This document shows positions 35,891-50,754 of a stretch of DNA of 64,000 nt, piece after piece. The DNA is taken from assembly GCA_958430865.1 (NCBI GenBank), contig CAUDNR010002802.1:17648-81647 (forward strand). Direction: 5' to 3'. Positions within the stretch are counted from its first letter, which is position 1. Each line of letters opens with the position of its first letter. The position numbers were made by a program, and so were the translations under genes. The notes below the pieces were generated by a model. It did no database searches and had not been told where the DNA came from. It saw only the letters and a program-made list of their open reading frames with translations. Source of the DNA: Entrophospora sp. SA101 (lineage: Eukaryota; Glomeromycota; Glomeromycetes; Entrophosporales; Entrophosporaceae).

Positions 35891-37389
35891 ATTGTTAAAT
35901 TCAAGTAGCAGTAGCAGTAGTAATTGCGGTAGTTAAGTAGTAAATTAGTAGTTAGGTATTTGGAATTTTTCTTTTTTTAAAAAAAAAAAGTAAGTTTTAC
36001 AAGTGATAAAGGAAACAAGACAAGTAAAAAAATAATTGTTTTTTCTTATTTTTATTATTATTATTATTTATAATATTAAATTTCTTTTTTTTCTAATTAT
36101 CACATAAATGTTCCACGGCTATTTCCCATATAAGTATGTGACAACTATTATATGGCATAGTAATAGTTAAGTTATAAGTGAACATTATGTCACAATACAC
36201 ACAATGGTATCACATGATTGAATCATATATGGATTTCAAGGCTCAAAATTCAATCATCACCATTGTACATGTTTTGGATTGCTTCTCTCGCCTTTACTTT
36301 CTCAATTGTTTAAGCTTTATTTGGCTTGTTTTGGCTTGTTTTCTGTTTTTGAGCTTGGACTGCCATCTGTTTTTCTGCTCAGTTAATTCTTGAATAATTT
36401 TCTCCTGTTTAATTAATTCGGGTTTTTGCTTCTCTATTCTTTAACTTTATTTGGAAGTTCCTGAATAAGTTTTTATTATTTAAATATTTTAGTTACTGTT
36501 TTAATTGAACAATATTACTCTTTAATTGTTGATTATTGCTTCTTTTCTCTTTTGCTTTTTGTTCATTATCATAGTCATTCTCTAAATCTTTTATTTTTAT
36601 TCTTTAACTTCCAATATTGTTGATTATTGTTATCTATAATCAGCTTGCATCTTCATTTCTTTCCTTTAACACCTTCTTTCCCTGTTTTTGGTTTTCATAC
36701 AGTTTGTTTTATCATATTACTGTCTTACTTCCTGAAGTTTAGTATCTATTTATTTTCATGATCAATTTTTGCATTGTCTTTTCCTTTTTGACCTCTTAAT
36801 AAATTGGTCATGTTTATATTTGTATTGCTTTAGTTTCGTTGCAGATCCACTTGACTCATATTCTAATTGGTTAGTTTCATCTTGAATTTCCTGTTTTTTT
36901 GTTCTTCACTTGATTTCTTCTTATTCAGGATTATTCAATGATTTGTTCAAGTTCTCAATTTCTTGCTTGAAATTTGTCATCTCACCTTTCAAATCACTTA
37001 TTTCTCTATTCTTTTCATTTAATTGCTAATATAAACTTCTATTTCACTAGCTAAATTTGATAATTATTTTGTAAATTGTCATGATTTACTTGTAATTGAT
37101 TTTTTTTATTAGTTAGTTGTTATCAATTTGGTTGCCATTTACTTTCTTCATTTCATTGATTAATTTCTCATCTTATCAAATAGTTCATTTCTTCTTTTCT
37201 TTGGACACCCTCACTATCTAATTGTCTTTTATAACAGTCATCTTCTCTTAAATTTTCAATATCCTGATGAGCTAAACATTTGCTTCATTTAGTTCTGCTT
37301 GCTTCTCTGCTGATTTTCTTTGGAGGAAATTTGCTCCCTGCATTTGCTCTTGCTTTGATTGCATCTGATTTTCAAATTTTTGCCTTTCT

Positions 37390-37557
37390 TTATAAATGAT
37401 ACACTGTGTCATTTTTAATTTGATTTGGATCAACACTTTCTGGCTCTATTTCTGTTCCATCTAAAACACTAAACCAATGAAAATCTTTCCTTTCAAATTC
37501 TTTCAATTTATTAGCATAACTAAGTAAGTTAGTTTCATCAGATAAATATCTTTCCAT
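37390..37557 (-). pseudogene. Coiled-coil-like relic, copy 2
   Basis: Same 55-codon fragment as 3254-3421, with the same downstream stops. Confidence 0.4.
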
Positions 37558-39157
37558 GCTGTAATGTAATTATCAGGTTCATAACTTCAAATTTCCAAAG
37601 TATTTTCTATTGAATAGCCAATATTGTCAATGTTATAATCATTTGGAGAAATTTAGAGAATTCTTTAGCAAATTGGATTATTTGTTTGGAGGTTCCATAG
37701 CAAAAGTTATTATTATAATAAATTTTTTTGAGTAACAATCCCTGTAAAATATGTTACACGTGTTTTGGTATATAAATTAAAAAATTTCAAGCCTTTGTAT
37801 CTCATTTTTTTACTGGCTTATTTTTTCACCAGTATAATCCTTATGGCATAAACACATATTATGCAAAAATCTCAATTTGATCAGAGGGCACTTAAGCTAT
37901 CTTTTGCTAGAGAACCTCCAAGTGTTATTATTTATTTAAAAGGATGGTGGTTGCTGTCACTCTAGTTCTTAGAAACTTGTTTGTTTAATTTTTGACTTTA
38001 TTTGTATTTACATAACAACTAACAAATTTCAAAATTATCATCATCTCTTAATGTTACCCTGATATGAAAAGTATTGTTTCTTTGTAGGAAGTATTTAATG
38101 AAAGACACTAATAAATTGATCTTATCATATCTTTTTGTAGGGATTTAATCAGAAGCATGTAAGACCTATTGAGGAAGCATTTATAGAAAATGAAATGAAG
38201 ACCCTAGAATACATCTCTCAGATGAAATGCAAGATCAGAAGAAGAGCAAAATATCATAAAGTCTTAAAACAATTGAAAATCATTTGTTACACAGTTATAA
38301 ACAGTTGTAAAAAGTGGGTGCTATCTTTTGAGACTTTATTATTATGGTATTTGAAGTTGAAGAAAAACAAATAAAAATATTAGATTCAATTGATGATGAA
38401 TAACTTCAGGAAGAAATGAAATCATCAAATAACCACTTAAATAAGGTAATTGCTACATTCAAGATTTAATGTTATAATACGCTTGTTATGTTGATTTTTA
38501 ATAATCTATTTATTTAAGAATTAAAGAATTCTTCCTGATTATTTAAATAAAATATTATATAATATTTTATAGACCAGGGTACTGAGGCATTTTAGATTGA
38601 TCCATGAAACATTGTATAGAAAAAATACCTGATAACCATTTGATATTGTTTGCTGTGAATGAATTCTCTAAAAAATTCCTGAAACTCTACAGGAATACTT
38701 TAATAATGGTTGTAATATTACATTAAGTGATGAGTACAAAAAGCTCAGTATAAATACTCAATACTTGTAGGTTTTGTTAACTTGATATATATAAATATTA
38801 TTTGAAGAGCTAATTTTATTTTTTTATTATTGCATAGAAAACCAAACATGGACTGTCTAAAAAATTGTTCTGACAATGTTCTAAAAATGACTTTTCTATT
38901 TTCCTTATATAAAAGTATTGTTAATAAAAACTTCGTACATGGTTGATGGTAAGTTACTCTATATTGTTTTTACACAAAAAAAGGCAGAATAATAATTTAT
39001 ATCCTTCACAACTTTGTTTATAGGCGAGAGATTAAAGATGGGAACTGCAATTAGCCACTATTCAATTTTCATATGCCACAATTAGTCACAATCAGTATCA
39101 ACACAAGAGGAGAGGATATAATAATAAAAATCTTTTCCTTAGGGCCATAAAGTGAAT

Positions 39158-39464
39158 ATGATTAGTAAATTTACAAAAACTCCTATACAAGTGGAAGCTT
39201 TATTTGGTGAAGTTAGTGGAGAAATAAGTCCTTTTTGGCCTGCCAGTAGCATCAACCAAAAAACAATTTTTAATATAGACTTTTGTATGGAATTCACTAA
39301 CTTATATAATTTTTGTTAACACAAGGTTTTGACATCAATTTATATGGTATGAAATGGCAAGATGGAATTTATTTCATTGGGTTGATTGATCAGGCCATTT
39401 TACTTTTAACAGAAGATGATTCTGGTATGATTGAAGGTATATATTGTATGCTCAAAGGAACTTG
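39158..39464 (+). pseudogene. Frameshifted unidentified relic, copy 2
   Basis: Same two-frame fragment as 5022-5328, carrying the identical frameshift, so the gene was broken before the large duplication arose. Confidence 0.35.
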
Positions 39465-40245
39465 AAAGTATGTAGTGATTATTTTTCTAATATTGTGGTG
39501 ATCAATTCAACTAATCTAATGCTTTGCAGATTAAATTAAAGCAACAAAAAAGACTATGAAATTATTAAAATTAAAAACAAATGAAGATACCTTGCACCTG
39601 AGACATCCCCACAATTGAATATCAATAGGCCTTCATAATTATTTTTAAAATTTTAAAAAGAATATGTTTATACTACTGTTTTCAATCAAAAAAAATATAA
39701 TAATAAATAAAAAATAATTTCTGTTATAATGTGGTCTTTGCTTAAGCAGTGTTAATAATATTATTTTTTTTTCATTCTTTAAACTGCATCAGAAAAATAT
39801 TCATATTGTGACACAATGTTCACTTTGTTGGATTTTGTTGCAACATCCCCATTTTATATTTAATGTAAAATTAAAAATATTTGGGTTTGGCCAAATTTAG
39901 AACAATTTTTGTTGAATATTATAAATTTAGCAAACCAAATTACTTGTGAACATAGTAAAATACATATACCAAAAGAAGTTCTTCTAAAAATCTTTCAATT
40001 ACATTAAAGCTAGAGACCTAATCCATCAATTAATATTGCCTAGTTCTTGAGTTATATACTTTTAAAGGTTGTACAAAATTTAGGAGGTTTGCACCATAGA
40101 TAAAACATAAGTCCTGAAAAAATTTAATCCTTTATTTTTAAAGGAAAATCTGCACCAAAGGAATTCATTTCTCTGGCAAACATTTATCCAAAAAAATTTA
40201 ATTGCTGATGCATGAATGAATGAGAGAAAAGATCTACATCAAGGA

Positions 40246-40453
40246 TGTTAGCCAAAATGGTTTTTGAAAATAGCAATTTTAGCAAGCAATTTCGGAATTA
40301 CAATATTCTTTATACCAATAGACATAAAAAAATACCCAGAATTTCGGCTATTGAGTTAAAGTGTTCAAATACTTTTGGATATAATTTTGGTAACTATTAA
40401 AAACTATTTCAGCATTTCGGATTTAGTGTCAATTAAGAGAGGCAATTTCGGCT
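40246..40453 (+). repeat. Small dispersed inverted-repeat element, duplicate of copy A
   Basis: Identical to 6110-6317 as part of the large duplication. Confidence 0.6.
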
Positions 40454-40879
40454 TAATCTGTATTTTTATAATAAATTTTGGGGCAAAATTGCTAATTGTC
40501 AAAAAATTGTACTATTCTTTTTGTGCTACCGGATGACATTAATAAAGTTAATCTCAAAAAACAATTATATCCAAAATGTTAACATAGTTTGTGTGATGAA
40601 CAAAGATTTTTCTATATATGTAGGATGTGCAGATTTTGGATTAGCAGTTAATAAAGACCATTCTGGTAACACGAATTTTTAACCCATGCAATTGTTGATT
40701 GACCAATCAAAATCATGAATTTGATAATGTAAAAATAAATATGTTGGTTTGATTCATTTTGTCAAAATCATTTCATCAACAATTGTTTCATTAACAAATA
40801 GTTCAAATTTAAGAAGTTGGAAGCAACAATGTGGCAAACCTTTGAAATAGTCCAATAAATTAAATTATACTACTCAAAA

Positions 40880-41050
40880 ATGTATTTAAAGGGTTGGTTT
40901 TCAACTTGGTTGAAGAATAACTCTCTTTCTAACTCTTCTCTTGATCATATCTCTCAATATGATCAAAATAACCTTGATATAATGAATGTTGATGAAATGA
41001 TTGTAAATGTGACCAATTTAAGATATATAATTAAGACAAAACATGAATGA
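40880..41050 (+). pseudogene. 56-codon open fragment, copy 2
   Basis: Same as 6744-6914; unidentified. Confidence 0.25.
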
Positions 41051-42083
41051 TATATGAAAAAAACAAATTTAATAAAAACAAAATTTTACAACTCAAAAAA
41101 AAAATGTTTTGTTTGCATATTTTAATAAAATTTCCATAGTTGTTGCATCATCTGTTGCAGATTCAACATTAACTGGATCATTAACTGTATTTTCATTATT
41201 TCAATAAATTCATTTTCATTTAATCTTTTCATCATACTTTTTTTTAGTGCAATAACATTTTTTTTTGATTTTGACTTGAAGATAGTCCAAGATATCAAAC
41301 ATTTAGATTGGCATTTTTGTAGACAATGATTGTGATAATCATGTCCACATTAAGGTTTCCAGTCTAAACTATTTTGAAAAAAAGTAGCTTTGACAATAGT
41401 TTGGGCTTCTCAATAATTTTTTATAAGAGTGAACATGAAAAAAATAAATCAACCTATTTTAATTTAATTAATTTAAAATAATTTCGCCTGATTTTGGCCT
41501 ATAAAAATTAATTTTTGCTCAAAGTGTTTTGGCAATTTCAACTACTAAGAAAAGTAATTTTGATCAGAAACCTTAGTCCACATTAAAGGACACTACAATT
41601 ATTCAAATTAGGATAGTTAGTGTAATCACAATATATGTAATGTTTGTAGATAGTTTCCTAGAAGTAACAAAGCCTCTTGGAAGATGACAATCAGTTATTT
41701 CATAACTAAAGAAGGCAATTGTATGTGTTAATGCCATTAGATAAAGTTTTAGTAATCAAAGAATACTGATTTTCTGCTTGATATATCTTTGTAAACACAT
41801 CTAAAAACAATAGTACACTTCCAAGAAAGCATATGCAATTGTTTTGGTGTATATGGATATTTCTAAGCCAGCTGATGAGGGGCTTTAGATATTTCACAAA
41901 ATCTATGAAATGTTGTCAAAAACTATTGATGCTGAAAAATAAAATGTGCTTCCTTTTGCAGTTGTTGTGCAGTGAAAAACTTGACTGTACAATGCTGTGA
42001 ATGATTTCTACAGGACTATCACTTAAAGAGGCGGGATAATTAGTAACCATATCAATTATTGAATGATTTGTCTCCATCCAATA

Positions 42084-42666
42084 CAGTGTTCCTAACCAAA
42101 AATCAATTTTGGATACTTGTAATTATTTTGGATACTTATATTTATTTTGGATATAATCATTTCAAACATTTGTTATGATAATATTGCAAATGAATGATTA
42201 TCAATTGATAACAAATAGTACAGTATTAACTTATTTGTAAACTTATCCTACTATATAACAAACATTTTTCAAATATTAAAGATAACATATTTTTACAACA
42301 ATTAAAATATTAATTCAGAAAACATTTTCATTTAAAAATTAAAAGCCAAATGGAATTTACAGAAAAATTTTCCTAATACTTCAATTGTATAAATCATTTT
42401 TAAAATGTCATAATATTCTTACACCTGATGGTAATTTTTTGATTTGTATGATGATATAATTTATTAATAATTTTTTGATATAGCTTGAAATGAACAATCA
42501 AATTGATGATGTCCAAAAAGAAACTTTATCAATTAAAGAACAAGAAAAAATTAATAATAGTTTGTAAGGATTTATACAAATATCTGAAATAATGAGCATT
42601 CAAAATAATTACAAGTATCCAAAATAATATTCGAATATGGAGTTGTAATTACAGTTAGGAACCCTA
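42084..42666. mobile_element. hAT-type MITE, copy 2
   Basis: Identical to 7948-8530. The 8-bp flanks ATCCAATA (42076-42083, 42667-42674) are also the same, so it was copied as part of the large block and is not an independent insertion. Confidence 0.85.
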
Positions 42667-42848
42667 ATCCAATAAAAGACATCAGAAAAAAAATTAAAGG
42701 CATACACTTATAATTTCTTCAATAAAACCAAAGAAAAAGATTATTCCAGCAATTCATACAAGCTTCCTCATAAGCCAGCCAGTTACCTTCTTGATGGTGA
42801 ACTGCATAAACATCAAGAACTAAAGGAAATAAATTGCTCAAAGATTGG

Positions 42849-43124
42849 TTAAATATAAAAATTCAATGTTTTTGCATGATGATAATCACCAACATTCAAC
42901 ATGAATGCACTTTTTGAATATTTTGTAAGTGCATACTCTACATATTTCTCATGTACATCTGCAACTTGCTTCTTTTTACAATCTAATGCTCTTGATTTTG
43001 TGGTTGCTCCAAGGTTCGCCATTGTATTTAGGCCTTCATTAATTGTACCTACCAAAAGGTCAAACTTAAAAGAGTTAATCTTTGTATTATTTGATGAAGT
43101 AAGAAGATAACATATGAACACCAT
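42849..43124 (-). pseudogene. Fragment of multicopy hypothetical protein, copy 2
   Basis: Identical to 8713-8988. Confidence 0.4.
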
Positions 43125-43743
43125 TAATCTTCATACAGTCCATTGTTTGTTCATTATGTTCAAATGGCTGAGCTGCTTAAATAGAGTTGGTCAAAAAATC
43201 CCTTCAAGCTTGGTTCAATTTCTCAGAGCAATCTTCATATTTCATCAAAATCATATATATGTAGGACTTTCTTTATTTGAACATTCTTTTTCATAAAAGA
43301 TTTTGATGGCTCTAGTGAAATCAATCATTTCACTTGCTTCTTCCTTTTCTTCTTCCCCTTCCTATTCCTCATCTGTGGTTTTTACTCTCCTAGGACCTCT
43401 TTTTAAAGGATTTTCTACAAAATTAATTTAACAAATGTTACATAAAACAACACCTTCTGTCCACATTACCTTCAATAAGTTGTTGTTCTCAATTTCTTTC
43501 GATTTATTGCTTTTCAATTGATGAAATTTAGCTGACTTGATGGTTTTACATTCTGTGCAATGTTTATTTACAGACATTTTTTCTTTGAGTAAATTGTATT
43601 ATGAAAGTTGTGGTATTCAAAGGGATTCAAAAGATATGATAACAACACAGTGTAAAGCCTCAAATTTGTGTAATTATTTATAAATGATTTATTGCAAGAA
43701 TGGGCTATGTAATACCCTTGTAAAAAAGTAGTTTAACTGTATA

Positions 43744-44150
43744 GTTGGCTCGGTCTAAAGACCTCCTAAATTTTGGGCAAATTTTATAAGTATAGAAGTC
43801 ACTTTCTGTCCTATCTTTAAAAAAATAGCTCTATTAGTTGATAGAATATGTCATTAGTTTTAATGTAAAAGAGAGATTTTATCAAAAAAATTATTTGTTG
43901 TAGTGTTCTATTCTTTTTTAAAACATGTACTTTACTATGCTCGCGAGGAATTTGTCCACTGTGATTATTTCTAAATTTAGGAAGAATATTACCAAATTTA
44001 GACTAGCTTTTTAACTATCGTATCTAAATTTGGCGAAGTGCTATTTTTTTGAAAAATTTTATTACATTTTTAAACGAATTACTATTACTATTGCTATTTT
44101 GAAATTTGGCCGCATGGCGCAGCAATGGGAGGTCTTTAGACTGAGCCAAC
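43744..44150. mobile_element. Inverted-repeat element (MITE), 407 bp, copy 2
   Basis: Identical to 9608-10014, terminal repeats GTTGGCTC...GAGCCAAC. Confidence 0.75.
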
Positions 44151-44560
44151 CATATAAAAAATATTGAAAATCCTTCCTTATACAGGACAGCCTCTCCTGT
44201 CAGTGAAGTTTTGTACAGAAACATGGTATCATGGCATCATGGTAAATCCTTTTATGATAATTGATATGGTACTTTTTTGACAATAACATCTTCAACTAAG
44301 AAAAGCCAGTAATAATAATGGTAATGGTAATAGAATATGCATGGATAGCCGCAAGGCATTTTAAGTCTATCACGTGACTTAAACTAGGTTTAATTGGTGG
44401 TTCTCAATAGCCAATGATAGTAATTACCCAGTGTTAAATTCAAGAGCCGCCCGTCCATAATAATAAATAATATATAACTATGTCTAAATAAATAATTTTT
44501 ATTTTTATATTTTATAATTAATAATTTTGATTACAAATCTACAAAAATGTTATTAATGTT

Positions 44561-47500
44561 TTAATTATAGTTGTTATTATTTCTTCTTCTGTATTTTTCG
44601 CCGCCGCCTCTTTTACCAATATTCCCTACGCTTGGAGCTGGACCTGGAAGTGGTTGTAATAATTCATTAATATGTTCCACAGTACGATTTAATTTTACTG
44701 GTCCCCTACTAGGTCCCATCATATTAGGAGGTGGCATACCTTCTTGATCTATATTATTGATTAGTTAATTAATATGATAATAAAAATTCATAAATCAATT
44801 AGATGAATAAATGTAAAAAAAATAATTCCGTACATACTAATTTTAGGCTTTTTTAACATGATATCTGGGTCATCGTCACGTTCAAAAACTCTTTTACGAT
44901 CTCGATCATCTCTCATACTCATTGCCATCATTTCTCTTTCGTCTCTAGGGATACGCTCTTGCATGTCATAATCGGACTTTAGAAGAAATAAAAATACAAC
45001 AATTAAATTAATTACATTTAAACTCAAAAATAAAAAAATTAGAAGACATACATATATCTTTCTACCACGTCTTGGATTGGGTTCATCAAGATGACGTCTT
45101 CGACCTTGATCAGCACGATGACGTTCTCTATCCTGTATCCTCTCCCTTTCCCTATCTTCCTCCCGAATACGTTCCCTCTCTCTTTCTGGATCTCTACTAC
45201 GCTCTCTCTCCTTATTTTTATCTTTTTTATCTTCGCGTCTATTATCCTCACGTTTATTATCCCTTTCTTTATCCTTCATTCTATCATGATCTCTTATATC
45301 ACGATCTTTAATACGTTGTTGATGATGCTCCATCCTTTTGCTACGATCATCAATCATCGTACGATCTTTACCAGATTTCTGTAATTCTCTATCTTTTTTT
45401 TCGGCTTCACTTCGTGACATCTCTGGTTGTTTCATCCTATCTTTAATTTCCCTTGTCCTTTCTTTCTCACGTTCATGGTAATCATTGTTATTCTTTTTTA
45501 AGTCCTTTTCCCGATCATGATGATCAATCTTTTTAACTATATCTTTATCTTTTTCTCGGTCACTATATGTTTCACCTTTTTTCTCTCTGGCACGATCTCT
45601 ATCACGATCTTTATCACTACCACCACCAACACTACCACCACCACTACTACGTTCCCTCTCACCAGCACGATCTCTTTCACGTTCCTTTTCACGTTCCTTT
45701 TGCTTTGGTTTATCAGGTAAAGGATGAATTTGTCGACGAGGACTATCAGTTCTACTGTTAGGTGCACGAGGTGATGAATGTGAAGTGTGTTGCATAATTA
45801 GAGGACTTGATCTTGATGTCCCAGCATTTGGAGAATTCAATGAGCTATGTGGATGATCTCCATGAATTGATTTTGGAGTTGAAACATTTGCATTACTACT
45901 ACTACTATTGGCATTATGATTAGGAGATGTTGCGGTTGCAGATGTAGATGTAGAACTGTTGGCGTTGGCATTTACGTTGTTAATGTTGCCATTTGTAATG
46001 TTATTAGCAGTTTGTTTTGGCGTTTGAAACTGTTTCATTGGCAACCATGATTTTTTTGCCACAGACAACTTTCCTAAATAACTATTATATAATAAATCAA
46101 TAAAATCGTGGCAGTAGAAACAATAAAAAAATAAATTCATAATATTTATTTCTTTAATACCTTTTTGCCAGTATTTTGATGTCTGGTCTTTGATTATAAT
46201 TATCAGGACTTTCTTCATGTTGAACTATATTTTCAATAAAACTAGTAATTTTTTTGCCAATAGTTTCAACAGCTGGAAAATGCGCAACAATATGATTCAG
46301 AACAATCATTGCATTCCGCAGTGATATATATTCTTCAGAAGTTAGACATTGTTCAAAAGCCTAATTAATTTTATTTAAATTAATAAATGAATGAATGTTT
46401 TTATGTATTAGTCAGTTTACAATATGCAAGAAATTAATGATTGACTGATGAATTAAAATAACAACCTTCAAAAGTTTTGAATGCCATTTATAAAAAACAC
46501 GTCTAAAATCTTCGTATTGAAGTAAATCGGTTTCTGCAATATTAGTTGGTTGTCGAACCTGTGAACTCCATTTCATTTGGAAACCAGGAATACCTTTTCC
46601 TTTACCATAAGCCTCATATGATTTTTGATCTCTATGTAAAGAACTCAAATATTTCAAAACTGTGTGTAGGAATCGACCATAATTACGAGCTTCTGTCTCA
46701 GTACAAGTGAAAGTTATTGGTTGTACTTGATCTGCAAATATCTATTTCAATGGGAAATAAATAAAGTTTTGATAACTTAACTCAAGAAACAAAGTTTTTT
46801 TTAAAAAAAAAAAAAAATAACGACAGTAAAAATATAAACATACTCTATCATAAAGCGTAAGTGTTGAAAAATTGGCAGTTCCAATCTCATGCATTATCTC
46901 TATAAACTTGGCACAAAAAACTGCATTGTCAGCTGATAACAGTAAACGTGGGAATAGACAATATTGCCAGAATTGTGTAATGATATCTTGCCGATTAGAA
47001 ACTATAACAAACAAATAAGTTAATTAATCATCATATTATAAGTTATCAAGTTTAATGTATTCTTACATTGACCGGAAAACCAATGATCTTTTTCTCTCTT
47101 TAAACGTTGCCTTATATTTTCAACATGATCTAAATGTGCTTTACGTTCAGAATCTAATGATTTAGCCATTGATAAAAGTTTATCTTTATCTCTGGGTCTT
47201 TTATCACTAGATAATGCAATTGTTTCATTTTTTGATTTTATATATTCATCATTGGGACATTCTATGTCATATAAAGAAAGTTGCCAGAAAGTTGTGTAAA
47301 AAGTTGGACTATAAAAACGATAATAATAAAAATCATTATGATGATGACGACGAATAATCATTTTCAAAAAAAATGAAAAGTAAATTAAAAAAAACATAGT
47401 ATAATACCAATTAATAATAAACAATGATTGACTAATTAAATACCTTATGCCAGTCCACACATGTGGTGGATGTATTTCTTTTACTTCTTTAATAAAATCT

Positions 47501-50500
47501 CTTAATGAAGGCTCCCATACATTTGGTTCTCCATCAACTTCCATTTGATCCAATGAACTTTGTTGCTATTTTTTTTTTTTATAGAAACAACATTGTTGAT
47601 TAAAATAAAATATTTAAATGAAACTTTACCAAAAAATTGTTTTTTACCTTGATCATATATTTTAATTTTGGTCGTAGTAGGCTGAAGGCAAACTCAGGTT
47701 GTAAATCATATTCGGTACATAATTCAACTATCAATGGTATCATATTACTGTACTCTTCGCTTCTAATATTCAGTGCAAGAAAATCAATATACTGAATGTA
47801 TATGCTTCGATACTATTATTGATAGTAAAGAAAAAGAAAAAGAAAAACAATAATAAATTAATATAATTATCGCTTCCTAAGCAAATATATAGAGGTAAGG
47901 GGCGAAGAACTCACATTATCAATCTGATGACCAGCTATTTTAAGATCAGCTGAAGTCTCTGTAAAATCGGTGAGTACTGAACTGTATGGCACCACTTGAG
48001 TTAGTTGAGCGATCAGTACAGCTATCGACACTGTCAAGCCAGCCTCAATCAGTGTCTTGGCAAGTCTTGCAGAACTACGACGAGTATTTTTTTCAATGGT
48101 ACGATTATACAACTTTATGTTTCTGAGATGCTCACCACCACCCATCAATGTGACTTCCATATCCGATGGTATCCCAGTGGGTTCAATTCCAGACATTGTA
48201 GATATTAGCTGCGAGAGAACTATTAAATCTTTTGGTTCGTTGCATTTAAGTTGATTTACTACATATTGTAGTATACTTTTTAGATCCATTGTGTTGTATT
48301 TACGACAAATGTTACCACAAAATTGAGCCAAATGTTGTAGCCAATCGCTAACATTTAATTTATCATCTTTGATTTTGTCTTTTTTATCAGCCAAAATCGA
48401 AAGAATTAAATAAGTCAAGACATCATAACTCAATGGAGTCAAATATTTACAGGCCTCCACCATTGGGTTAATTAGATTTGGATAGGCTTGAACTTGATAT
48501 AATACTATGTCAAATACAACTATTGGATTAGAATGAGACACCTTAGCAATTTCACGACCTTTTTGACGATAATTTTCTTCAGTTATCCTTTTCATGATAC
48601 CCTTTGTCTTACGTTTCACTTCATTGACTCTAGTGGTTAGAGCAGGATGAGGTTTCTTATCTTTGATCGTTTTCATATCTTTCCATTCACCATAAAGACC
48701 ATATCTTATTTCGTATGGATAATAATTCAACAGTTGCCAAAAATCGTTAACTACACCAGGATTTGTGACTAGTAATGAAACACTGGGTAGAAAAACTGAT
48801 CGTATGATATCATGCCATGCATTTTCAACAATCTTTCTATTAGGCCCTTTCTCTGACTGCATATTAATTTTTCAAAAACACAACAAAATTAAAAATAAAT
48901 GAATAAATTATATATATATTGACTGAACTATAAACTTGTTGATAGAAAAAAATTACCTCTTTTAGATGTGCATGAGCTATTCTTAAGAGTTTACAAAATA
49001 AAATAATATTACTTCCTAGCCAAGGTGAAGCAAGGTTTAAGAGTTCGCGACCACTTTCGGTAATAATATCATCTTTTGATTGGAATTTTGGAATACCTTC
49101 ATGCCAAAGACCATACCATGAGCCAGATAAGGAGGGAGGAGGTTTCTGTTTTGGTATAGGAGGGGCAATCAAGTTGTGTATGTCAACAATAGAAACATGT
49201 ATAATGTCACACAATGGCTTTGCAAGTGATTGAGGTATTGTGTCCAATCGGTAAAGTATGAATTTAGCGTGGTAGAAATCACCAATGCTAAGAAGAGCAT
49301 TTGCTAATCCTATTTCATGCACTCTTGTATCCTTCGTTATTATGTGAGGATAAAGATCAATGATTTGCACGAAACCTTTTTGAATTAGCAAAGCTGAAAC
49401 TTCATATAAAGAAGGAAAAGCATTATCCCCAGCAGTTGTGGCTGTAGAGTCGGTGATAGTGGGTATATTTGCAGTTGCGGTTGCAGTGGTAGTAGTAGTA
49501 GCAGCAACAACAACAGCAACAGTTGCAGTAGGAGTTGTTGTTGTTGCTGTTGTTGTTGTTATTGTTGCTGTAGGCAAAGCATCATCCTTTGTGTTATTAT
49601 TATTATTATTATTAGTAAAAGATGCAAGTTGTGGTGAAATGAAAAAAAGAATGTGTAGATTGTATTGTTATTATCATTATCAATATTGATATATCATTAT
49701 CATTATTATTATTGATGATGATGACGATAGTATCAGAAGAATAATCGAATCAATCAATCAATCAATCAATCAATCGATCAATCAATCAATCAATCAACCA
49801 ACCAACCAACCGACTAACTGACTGAAGCTTACTTGATAATATTTGAATTTTGATCCAAGTAAATGAGCACAAGAAGAATTTCCGGGATCATTTTCCCAAT
49901 GATCTTCTTTAATTTCATGAATGGTAGATGATGCTGTTGCAATAACGGTTGAAGAAGAAGGTTGCCAAGGTGATAATTCCAAGAGACGAAGTAAAAAAGC
50001 ATGGTGAGATCTCACATGCACAACAAAGACATCAAGTATTAAGTCTAATACTCTGTTAGGATCAAGATGAAAATATCCTATTAATGTCTTTATTAATTCA
50101 AGTAAACTGTTTGCACGTTGATTCCGATCGTTCTCATTTTCATCAGTAAAGGTGGGATCGCAATTTGATGCCAGTTCACAAACAATTTTTGAGTACCCTT
50201 CGGATTCTTCACGCATTAAGTTGTACTTTTGTTGTTTGTATCTGTGATCAATTCAAATATTATTATTGTATTCTTCTTATATATATATATAGATATGTAT
50301 CTAATTTAATTGATTCTTCTTACAGTATTGCAGTGTTGATCCGAACTGCTCTTTTGTTAAAATTAAATTCATCCACAAGACCAGCATTGTGTAATAGTGA
50401 AACATCAAGTCGAGTTTTTATTAACTTTGCATCAACTATGTGATTATCCTAAATAATGTTATTTGTATATTGCTTAATATTAATTACTCGGAAAAAAATA

Positions 50501-50754
50501 AAAATACTAAAATAAAAATTGCTTACAAAAATATATCTAGCAATAGTTGCAAGTTTATTTCTCAAGTCGCTAGTGTTATGTTGACCATCCAAGATTGTTG
50601 AATCAAGGTACCATATGACATCCAGCATCGTTTCTTTCATCGTATTGGTATCAATTTCATTGGTAGTTAAACTTTCGAAGACAGCATTGAGACTACTGAC
50701 AGGTTGTTGTCCTCGCATTACTTGATTAAAGGCTACGAAAAGAATGGTGTCCAT
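44561..50754 (-). CDS. THO2: THO complex subunit 2 (THO2/THOC2), copy 2
   Basis: Exact copy of 10425-16618: ATG at 50754, stop 44561-44563, the same exon-intron structure, the same YKQQKYNLMREESEGYSK block and the same Arg-Glu/Lys-Asp-rich C-terminus. THO2 is normally a single-copy gene, so two identical copies 34 kb apart point to a very recent event or an assembly error rather than a retained paralogue. Confidence 0.93.
49744..49812. repeat. AATC/CCAA microsatellite, copy 2
   Basis: Same intronic array as 15608-15676, apparently with the same number of units. Confidence 0.9.

Larger units (their letters stand above)
35891..44560. other. Transposon and pseudogene debris between Rab5 and THO2, copy 2
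   Basis: Exact repeat of 1755-10424: the same broken coding fragments and the same three inverted-repeat elements (40246-40453, 42084-42666, 43744-44150). No intact gene. Confidence 0.7.
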